Origin: Planctomycetota bacterium | Lineage (GTDB): Bacteria > Planctomycetota > UBA1135 > GCA-002686595 | Length of the DNA: 60,114 nucleotides | Reading direction: 5' to 3' | NCBI GenBank assembly: GCA_020847695.1 | Contig: JADLBP010000130.1 | Span: 1-60,114, forward strand | Shown here: piece by piece, positions 54,401-60,114 of the stretch | How the letters are laid out: each line of letters opens with the position of its first letter | Numbering within the stretch: position 1 is the first letter of the stretch | Made by a program: the position numbers and the translations under genes | The notes under the pieces: generated by a model | Databases searched by the model: none | What the model was told of the DNA's origin: nothing | Seen by the model: the letters and a program-made list of their open reading frames with translations, nothing else

Positions 54401-54641
54401 CGAGCGTGGGGCGTTCGATCGAGTGGTCGTCGACCGAACGGCGCGCCGCGCCCGGATCGTCGACTTCAAGTCGGACGCCGGGCTCGACGGCGAGGCGCGG
54501 ATCGCCGAGCGCGTGCGACACCACGCGCCGCAGCTCTTGGCCTACCGCGCGGCGTTGGCGCGGATCCTGGAGCTCGACGCGAGCGCGATCTCGGCCGAGG
54601 TCTGGTTCCTCGAGGCCGGCGTCGTCCGCGAGGTCGAGTGA
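51456..54641 (+). CDS. addA: AddA-like UvrD-type helicase-nuclease
   Basis: 1061 residues, ATG overlapping the AddB stop. A superfamily 1A 3'-5' helicase with all motifs: Walker A ASAGSGKTYSLT (12-23), TTFTRKAAGEI, Walker B LLLDEFQDTS (Asp360-Glu361), GDTKQSIYGWRGGDP, VSYRS, VMTIHAAKGLEFD and YVATTRAR. The C-terminal nuclease has Asp988, and Asp1003-x-Lys1005 (VDFKSD) with QLLAYR. With two nuclease domains, AddAB degrades both strands from an end until a recombination hotspot is met and then loads RecA. The gene is a little shorter than typical AddA. It converges with the MBL gene three bases downstream. Confidence 0.92.
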   Translation: MSRPRGAAVVLASAGSGKTYSLTTHFLLLVAAGVPPERVLATTFTRKAAGEILDRIFARLVRAARDETERAKLDASLGGVVPTRERAAELASDLARHVERCRVMTIDSFFVVLARAFAAELGLAPDWRIADEFHAARARDAAVADVLERESPERWILLLRELARAKTSRAVHATLVASVRDAHELFLESDADAWAALSPPARADEATRERLSKALAEFVPPLTKQGKPNQVWAKALVKVRERFAGEEWEPLVKDGIAAKVIAGDAAFASQEIAPEARALFAAVVEVAAAEVGAALERQNRATREFVDHFDARFAARLAERGWLRFSDLPRALSDDPSSARDVAAELAWRLDAELDHLLLDEFQDTSPAQWRVLRPLAEELAADGSGEKSFFCVGDTKQSIYGWRGGDPRLLEGVARWPTVERRSLTVSYRSAPVVLDAVNRIFADLSASPAFVEHAGALAAARKFQFEPHSAHATELSGVVRALFVEALAEDEDGKPKAAGAEAIRSACRARAVEHVEELVGRAPRATVAILVRRKAQIGPLVYALRRRGLAASGESGNPLTDAAAVQVALSALHLAEHPSDTAAWFHVAHSPLAATLGIAWGMDRAALRSRARKLREHVLARGFAATLESFRPAFGDASAWEVRRFERLIEFAIALEADLAAAASSSIDEFVARVRDERVEDPSTASVKVMTIHAAKGLEFDAVVLCDLAFQFEKVPPALVWRRTEEDPLREIEAVSRDATDSIREALAFSGAPKLAELRLATSTRAMYDELCTLYVATTRARRELAFVLPSVDPTKRKYDPATIVAHALGFTGRSAGEPWLFAGSDESWVDAFGAPGASERGGEDAVRDVRFSRGAGARAPASVAPSRRALAGAVPLRLLFAPAGPARRRGSRLHLWCAEVEWLETFTAGDDELLERARAAELGGPELERDLADFRRLLRTDAARAVLSRATHPGEVEVWRERRYVLPVGDDEAGADGEVERGAFDRVVVDRTARRARIVDFKSDAGLDGEARIAERVRHHAPQLLAYRAALARILELDASAISAEVWFLEAGVVREVE

Positions 54642-54644
54642 GCT

Positions 54645-55433
54645 TCAGACCTCCAGGCTCTCGCCGATCCGATCCTGCTCGGCGACGAGCACGCGCACGC
54701 GCGAGGTGAGCCCGAGCTCCTCCAACGTCGCGTGCGCCGCTTCCAACGCGAGCTCGCGCGTGTTGTTGGTCTCGGAGAGGTGCGCGAGCACCAGCGTGTG
54801 CAAGTGCTCGCTCGCGAGCCCGCGCAGCATCTCGCGCGACTGCGCGTTCGAGAGATGCCCCGCGTTGCCGAGGATGCGGCGCTTGAGCGCGACCGGATAC
54901 GGGCCGGACTCGAGCAGGTGCGCGTCGTGGTTGAATTCGAGCACCAGCACGTGCGCGCCCGACAGCGCTCGCGCGACGTCGGCGCGCGGACAACCCATGT
55001 CGGTCAGGATCACCGCGCGACGGCCGGCGTGCTCCAGCTTGAACGCGACCGTCGGCGCGGCGTCGTGGGGGAGCGCGACCGGCGTGACGACGAGCTCGTC
55101 GTCGCCCTGCTTGCCGCGCACGGGCTTCGCGACGTCGATCGAGAGCGCGGCGAGGTTCCTCGAGCGCCGGATCGCGGCGTTGCGCATCACCGCCTCGGCG
55201 CAGTGCAGCGTGCAGCGCGCCTTGCGCGCGATCGCGCCCGCGGCGCGAGCGTGATCGAGGTGTCCGTGCGTCACGAACACGTGATCGAGCTGGATCGGCG
55301 CGATGCGCGCGGCCTCCAAGCGCTCTTCCATGCCCGCGACCGTCAACCCGGCGTCGACGAGCACCGTCGTCTCGCCCGCGCGCACGAGCGCCGAGTTGCC
55401 GCCGCTGCCGCTGGAGAGCACCTGGAGTCGCAT
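54645..55433 (-). CDS. MBL-fold metallo-hydrolase, YycJ/WalJ type
   Basis: 262 residues. The start LSSGSGGNSALV is characteristic of the YycJ/VicX group. The metal motif THGHLDH (His56, His58, Asp60, His61) is complete, with later DMGCP and FNHDAHLLESGPYP blocks. Relatives act as DNA exonucleases or in cell-wall coordination; no walRK genes are nearby. It begins two bases after the OtsAB stop and is probably co-transcribed with it. Confidence 0.9.
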   Translation of the reverse strand: MRLQVLSSGSGGNSALVRAGETTVLVDAGLTVAGMEERLEAARIAPIQLDHVFVTHGHLDHARAAGAIARKARCTLHCAEAVMRNAAIRRSRNLAALSIDVAKPVRGKQGDDELVVTPVALPHDAAPTVAFKLEHAGRRAVILTDMGCPRADVARALSGAHVLVLEFNHDAHLLESGPYPVALKRRILGNAGHLSNAQSREMLRGLASEHLHTLVLAHLSETNNTRELALEAAHATLEELGLTSRVRVLVAEQDRIGESLEV

Positions 55434-55435
55434 CG

Positions 55436-57613
55436 TCAGTCGACGCGCGAGTCGAGCTCGTCGAGGAGCTTCGCGAGCAGCCGGCGCGCCGCGCGCCAAT
55501 CGTCGACGCGCCACTGCGCGACGGTGTCGCCGGGGCCGACGTGGACGCGCACCGAGTCCTGCGGCAGCGCTGCGAAGAGATCCTCGTCGGTGCGATCGTC
55601 GCCGAGCGCGAGGATGCGCGACTCGTGGCTCGCAGCGCTGACCAGACGGGTCGCGAGCGTGCCCTTGTTCTCGCCGTGCGGTCGGATCTCGACCACGCGG
55701 TTGCCGAGCAGCACTTCGACCGGCAGGTTGCTGCAGAGCGCCTGCAGCACCAGCCTGAGCTCGTTCGCTTGGCGGAACCCGAAGTCGGGATCCGCGCCGC
55801 GCCAGTGCCACGCGTAGCCGACGCTCTTCTTCTCGACGCGCGCGCCGGGCGTGCGCTCCGCGAAGTCGTGGAGAAGGCGCTCGATCGAGCCGCGATGCAA
55901 GAGCTCGAGCCCTCGTGCCATCGTCCAAGTCGATTCGCCTCGCGGGCGCGTCCACAGGCCGTGCTCGGCGTGGAGGCCGAGGTCGAGGTCGGCGAGCCAG
56001 CGCTCGAGCTCCATCGGCGGCCGGCCGCTGACGATGTGCACCTCGGTGTCGCGCGCGGCGGCGAGCCCCGCGAGCAGCGTGCGCAGCTCCTCGTCCGGCT
56101 CCGTGCGCAGCGGATCGACGCCGAACGGCATCAGCGTGCCGTCGTAGTCGAGCAGCAATAGACGCTTCGGGGCGCGCGCGAGCTCGGTGATCGGGATCTC
56201 GGTAGGGACCCGCGGTTCCGCGGTGGCCGCTTGCTCGCCGAGCTTCTCCAGGAACGAGCGCGCCCAATGCTCGGCGTCGCTCTTGAACACGCGCTCGCGC
56301 ATCGCACGCATTCGCTCGCGACGTTCCTCGCGCGGCATCGTGAGCGCGCGGTGGCACGCATCGGACACCGCGCGCGGATCGAACGGGTTGACGAGCAGCG
56401 CACCGGAGAGCTCGCCGGCGGCTCCTGCGAACTCCGAGAGCACCAGCACGCCATCCTCGTCGTTGCGCGCGGCGACGAACTCCTTCGCGACCAGGTTCAT
56501 CCCGTCGCGGATCGGCGTCACCAGCATCACGTCCGCGGCGCGGTAGAGCGCGACGACCTCGCGCGACGAGAGCGCGCGGTGGAGGTAATTGACCGGCACC
56601 CAGCTCGCGGTCGCGAACATGCCGTGCAGGCGGCCGACCAGCTCGTCGATCGTCTGGCGCATCGTGCGGTACACCTGAACGGTCGTCCGCGACGGCACCG
56701 CGACCTGGATCAAGCGGATCATCCCGCGCAGGTCCGCGTGGCGGTCGAGCAGCTCTTGCAGCGCGAGCAGGCGCCGCGGGATGCCCTTCGTGTAGTCGAG
56801 TCGGTCGATGCCGACGAGCAGCGCCTCGGGCCCGGAGCGCAGGCGTTGGGTCTCCTCGCGCACCGACTCTTCCTCCGCGAGCCGCGAGTACGCCTTCGCG
56901 TCGATGCCCATCGGGAACGCGCCGATGCAGAGCTGTCGCTCGCGCCAGCGCAACGAATCGACCGCGACCTCCACCCCGAGCACGTTGAGCAGCGCCGCGG
57001 CGAAATGGCGGACGTAATCGTGCGTGTGGAAGCCGATCAGGTCCGCGCCGAGCAGGCCGCGCAGCAGCTCCTCTCGCTCCGGCAACACGCGCCACAGCGG
57101 CGACGCGGGGAACGGGATGTGGAGGAAGAATCCGATGCGCGCGTGCGGCAGGCGCTCGCGGACCAGCGCGGGCACGAGGATCAGTTGGTAGTCGTGGATC
57201 CAGATCCGATCGCCGGGGCGCCACTCGGCGATGATCGCGTCGGCGAAGCGCCGGTTCGCCTCGACGTATTGCGCGTAGTCGTCGTTGGTGAGCGGCAGCG
57301 ACTCGAGCATCGAGTGGAACAGCGGCCAGAGCACGCCGTTCGCGTAGCCCTCGTAGAAGCCCTTGACGACGCGGGCGTCGAGCTCGACGCCGACCAGTCG
57401 ACGCGACGCGAGCTCGCGCGCGAGCTCCGCGCGACCTTCTTCGTCGAGCTCGTCGGTCTCGCCCGGCCAGCCGATCCAGAGCGCGTCGCCGCTCGCGTGC
57501 ACGCTGGAGAGCCCGGTCGCGACTCCTCCCACGCTCATCTGCACCTCCGCGCGCGCGCCGCGGACGCGCACGTGGATCGGCAGACGGTTCGAAACGATGA
57601 GGACTCGAGACAT
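55436..57613 (-). CDS. otsAB: Fused trehalose-6-phosphate synthase / trehalose-6-phosphate phosphatase
   Basis: 725 residues that make trehalose in two steps: OtsA joins UDP-glucose and glucose-6-phosphate, and OtsB removes the phosphate. Residues about 3-475 are the GT20 synthase (VSNRLPI, GFYEGYANGVLWPLFH, HDYQL, FFLHIPFP, GIDRLDYTKGIP, TPIRDGMNLVAKEFVAA). From about 485 the HAD phosphatase starts with LLLDYDGTL (Asp489, Asp491), then SGRP and LALGDDRTDEDLF. Both halves appear intact. This fused form favours channelling. Trehalose protects against desiccation and osmotic stress, in keeping with the prkA module elsewhere in the window. Confidence 0.95.
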   Translation of the reverse strand: MSRVLIVSNRLPIHVRVRGARAEVQMSVGGVATGLSSVHASGDALWIGWPGETDELDEEGRAELARELASRRLVGVELDARVVKGFYEGYANGVLWPLFHSMLESLPLTNDDYAQYVEANRRFADAIIAEWRPGDRIWIHDYQLILVPALVRERLPHARIGFFLHIPFPASPLWRVLPEREELLRGLLGADLIGFHTHDYVRHFAAALLNVLGVEVAVDSLRWRERQLCIGAFPMGIDAKAYSRLAEEESVREETQRLRSGPEALLVGIDRLDYTKGIPRRLLALQELLDRHADLRGMIRLIQVAVPSRTTVQVYRTMRQTIDELVGRLHGMFATASWVPVNYLHRALSSREVVALYRAADVMLVTPIRDGMNLVAKEFVAARNDEDGVLVLSEFAGAAGELSGALLVNPFDPRAVSDACHRALTMPREERRERMRAMRERVFKSDAEHWARSFLEKLGEQAATAEPRVPTEIPITELARAPKRLLLLDYDGTLMPFGVDPLRTEPDEELRTLLAGLAAARDTEVHIVSGRPPMELERWLADLDLGLHAEHGLWTRPRGESTWTMARGLELLHRGSIERLLHDFAERTPGARVEKKSVGYAWHWRGADPDFGFRQANELRLVLQALCSNLPVEVLLGNRVVEIRPHGENKGTLATRLVSAASHESRILALGDDRTDEDLFAALPQDSVRVHVGPGDTVAQWRVDDWRAARRLLAKLLDELDSRVD

Positions 57614-57758
57614 GTCGGGGTCGATTCGTATGGTCCATGCTCACGGCCGCGAGAAATCCCGCGGAGGCGCGCGCGAGGACGCAGGGGGCCGCGCGAGGCG
57701 AGAGCGGGCGCCGGGCCGCATCGGACCCCACGGCGCTGCTCGCTCGAATCGGAGGCGC

Positions 57759-57788
57759 ACCGTAGCACGCACCCGCGGCGGGATCCAA
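57759..57788 (-). promoter_or_regulatory. Candidate promoter for otsAB and the MBL gene
   Basis: On the minus strand TTGGAT (57783-57788) and TACGGT (57759-57764) are 18 bases apart. Transcription would start near 57752, leaving a leader of about 140 bases before the otsAB ATG. The leader contains no obvious structure or gene. Confidence 0.35.
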
Positions 57789-57802
57789 GCCCCGGCCCGG
57801 GG

Positions 57803-60114
57803 TCAATTTCTCGCGAGCGAAGTGCGCGGCGAACGCGAGAGGAACCACGTCGCGACCAGACCGAGCAGCGCGACCCACGCGGCGTAGAGGTACGAGCGCG
57901 GCGCGAACTCGGCGCGCACGACCAGGCCCGCGCGCGCGGGGAGCTCGATCCCGAGCAGCGCGTGGTCCGCGGGCGCGATCCGAGCCGCGGGCTCGCCGTC
58001 GACGGTGACCTGCCAGCCCGGATGGAACGCGATCGGCAGCACCAGCCAACCGCCGTTCGGCGCGTCGAGCTCGCACTCGATCCGGCCCGAGCCCTCGTCG
58101 CGCCACGCGCGGACGAGCGAGCGGTCGCTCGGCTCGCCCTCGCTCGCGCCGAGCGGCCGCGACGCCGCGCCGACGAGCACGGTTTCGCGCGCGGGATCGA
58201 AGTCACCGCGCGCGAGCCGCGCGAGCGCGTCGCTCTCGCTCGCGACCCAGAGCGGCGCGACGACGCGCGCGGCTCCGTGTCCGGAGCCCGGCGTCGCGAG
58301 CCGCGACGCGCGCCGGTAGACGTGGAAGCGCTCGCGCTCGAGCACCGGCTCGAGGCTCGCGTGGTGCCGCGGCTCCTTCGACAGGATCGCGCGCACGTCG
58401 AGGCAATCGAGCACCGGATGATCGAGGCGGCCTTCGAGCGAGAGGCGGCTGATCCCGGTGCGATAGCCGGCGAGCGGATCGAGCGCTTGCACGAGCTCGA
58501 CCAAGCGCTTCTGGCTGAACGCGACGTACGGCGTCAGGTCGCGGATCCCGTACGCCTCCGGCAGGTTCGGTCGCGCGAGCACCAACACGTCGTCGATGCC
58601 GCTGCCGCTCTCGTCGAGGCGCAGCACGCGGCCGTCGCCCGCCGCCGTCGCGAGCGCTTCGAGCGCCGGCGAGCGCGGGAACGGCTCTCCGAGCGACGCC
58701 GGCCGCGGCACGAGGTGCGCGGCGGACGCGGCGACGCCTTCGACCAGCACCACCGCGAACAACGGCAGCCACGCGGCGCGCGCTCCCTCGCGGCGGCGGC
58801 TCCACACCAGGAACGTCGCCGCTGCGGCGGTCGCGAGACCGAGCAGCGCGAGGCGCTCGCTCGCGCGTGCGAGACGCTCGGCCGCGGCGACCGCGGTCGC
58901 GTGGTCGGTCAGCGCGCGCACGTCGCCGAGCGTGACGCCGTGGCGCGCTGCGAGCTCGAGCTCGCGCGCGTTGGCGAAGCTCTCGGGCTCGACCGTCGCG
59001 CGGAACGCGCCTCCGATCAGCGCGAGCGCGATCCCGAAGCCGGCGACCGTCGGCCGCGCGCGCGGATGGCGTCGCCAGAGCGCTTCCGCGCCGAAGCCCG
59101 CGCAGAGCGGCAACGCGACCCACAGCACGCTCGCCGCGCGCGCGGGCGCGCCGAGGTCGAAGCCGGGCAAGTGGAAGAGCTCGCGCACCAGCGGCCAGCC
59201 CTGCGCGAACGCGAGCGCGAGCAACGCGAGCCCGCCGAGCACCCGCGTGTCGCGCGGGAACGCGACCCAGCCCGCGAGCGCGAGCGCGAGCACCGCCACG
59301 CCGGCGTGCAGTTGCCACTCGAGCAGGTTGGCCGACTGCGCGGCCTCTTTCTCGCTCGCGCGCGCGAGCCACCACGGCACCGGCAGGTTCGGCGCCGCGA
59401 GCGACTCGGTCGGCGTGCCGAAGAGATCGGGCACGACCAGTCCGAGCGTCGTCGCGAGCGGCAGGCTCTCCGCTTCCAGGCTCTCCGCGGTCCGCGGCGC
59501 GCGCAGCGACTGCTCGGCGGTGTCCCACGTCGGTACGAGCTGCACCGCTGCGAGCGCGAGACCGCAGGCGAAGAGTCCGCCGACGCGGACGAGCGGAAGC
59601 TCGGTGATGCGATCGACGTAGCGGCGCGCGAGCGCGTAGAGCGCCGCCGCGGCGACGCAGAACGCCGCGATCGTCGGGAACCCGGCGAGCGCGCTCGCCG
59701 CGATCGACGCCGCGAGCGCGAGCCCGGCGCGCGGCTTCTTCTCCGCGAGCCCGTCGATCGCCCAGAGCATCCACGGCAGCCACAGCGCCGCGTCGAGCTT
59801 CATCCGGTAGTGCAGGTTCGCGAGCGCGAAGCCGCCCGCCTGCAGCGCGAGCGCGCCGATCGCCGCGGAGCCGAACGCGACGCCGCGGCGCTCGAGGAAG
59901 CGCCACGCGCCGAGCCCGGCGAGGAACAGCGACAGCGCCGCGAGGAACGGCGCCGCGCGCGCGGGATCGGTCGCGTACGCGATCCAGTTCGGCGGATACA
60001 GCGGTCCGACCAGCGTCCCGCCGAGCAGCGGCAGCCCGACTCCCTGGCGCGCGTTCCAGAGCGGCAGCCGGCCCTCGCGGACCTGGCGTTGCACCTCGAG
60101 CTCGTCGGTGAGGA
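57803..60114 (-). CDS. YfhO-like polytopic membrane protein (5' end outside window)
   Basis: About 770 visible residues; the frame runs open through the right window edge, so the N-terminus is missing. It starts near REGRLPLWNARQGVGLPLLGG, the early periplasmic loop shared by YfhO and related glycan-modifying membrane proteins. About 11-12 hydrophobic segments follow, then a periplasmic region (about 480-735) and a final membrane helix with a basic end. YfhO-type proteins are thought to transfer a lipid-linked sugar to a cell-surface polymer such as teichoic acid; here the acceptor is unknown. It lies upstream of otsAB on the same strand with a 189-base gap. Confidence 0.85.
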   Translation of the reverse strand, partial: LTDELEVQRQVREGRLPLWNARQGVGLPLLGGTLVGPLYPPNWIAYATDPARAAPFLAALSLFLAGLGAWRFLERRGVAFGSAAIGALALQAGGFALANLHYRMKLDAALWLPWMLWAIDGLAEKKPRAGLALAASIAASALAGFPTIAAFCVAAAALYALARRYVDRITELPLVRVGGLFACGLALAAVQLVPTWDTAEQSLRAPRTAESLEAESLPLATTLGLVVPDLFGTPTESLAAPNLPVPWWLARASEKEAAQSANLLEWQLHAGVAVLALALAGWVAFPRDTRVLGGLALLALAFAQGWPLVRELFHLPGFDLGAPARAASVLWVALPLCAGFGAEALWRRHPRARPTVAGFGIALALIGGAFRATVEPESFANARELELAARHGVTLGDVRALTDHATAVAAAERLARASERLALLGLATAAAATFLVWSRRREGARAAWLPLFAVVLVEGVAASAAHLVPRPASLGEPFPRSPALEALATAAGDGRVLRLDESGSGIDDVLVLARPNLPEAYGIRDLTPYVAFSQKRLVELVQALDPLAGYRTGISRLSLEGRLDHPVLDCLDVRAILSKEPRHHASLEPVLERERFHVYRRASRLATPGSGHGAARVVAPLWVASESDALARLARGDFDPARETVLVGAASRPLGASEGEPSDRSLVRAWRDEGSGRIECELDAPNGGWLVLPIAFHPGWQVTVDGEPAARIAPADHALLGIELPARAGLVVRAEFAPRSYLYAAWVALLGLVATWFLSRSPRTSLARN

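Overview
The window is a very GC-rich bacterial chromosome segment with almost exclusively G/C third codon positions and frequent TTG and GTG starts. It is densely packed with about 37 protein genes. I see no tRNA, rRNA, CRISPR array, insertion sequence or phage gene. The gene set (PrkA-YhbH-SpoVR module, NrdR beside an ATP-cone protein, secreted M14-type proteins with aspartate-rich EF-hand-like runs, a possible dockerin remnant, many short lipoproteins, a full-length SMC) and the base composition fit a planctomycete-like or other PVC-type bacterium. No rRNA is present, so this placement is inference.

Layout. 1-5.2 kb: 3' part of mutL, an M48-type metalloprotease lipoprotein of visibly lower GC, a secreted hypothetical protein, miaA and a small lipoprotein. 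5.7-18.3 kb: a long plus-strand housekeeping run: nadD, a MraY/WecA-like phosphoglycosyl transferase, a metallophosphoesterase, yidC, mnmE, nrdR, a class III ribonucleotide reductase-like protein without its glycyl-radical end, and smc. 18.5-22.8 kb: two tandem secreted M14-like proteins that have lost the zinc ligands, then a convergent M28 / glutaminyl-cyclase-like enzyme. 23.1-27.6 kb: the stress module prkA, yhbH/yeaH, spoVR. 27.8-30.8 kb: two secreted beta-propeller-type lipoproteins.

31.2-40.1 kb: an unusual run encoding a lysine 2,3-aminomutase (KamA), two ATP-grasp (D-Ala-D-Ala ligase fold) proteins, a GNAT acetyltransferase, a Cys-rich DUF3109-like protein and two tandem OPT-family oligopeptide transporters. 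This is the best candidate for an undescribed pathway: a beta-lysine-containing amide or peptide, possibly N-acetylated, with a linked transport function. 40.1-48.3 kb: a surface-glycan cluster of five glycosyltransferase genes, two of which are tandem GT2-GT4 fusions. 48.7-54.6 kb: addB-like and addA-like genes for double-strand-break processing, overlapping by ATGA. 54.6-60.1 kb, minus strand: a YycJ-type metallo-beta-lactamase-fold hydrolase, a fused trehalose-6-phosphate synthase/phosphatase, and a YfhO-like membrane protein cut by the window edge.

Tandem paralogue pairs recur (M14-like, ATP-grasp, OPT, GT2-GT4), suggesting expansion by local duplication. Genes within operons are commonly spaced by 0-25 bases or overlap as ATGA, GTGA or TGATG. 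Between-gene stretches over 300 bases are 5197-5676, 22777-23139, 30782-31175 and 48345-48702; each is described below.
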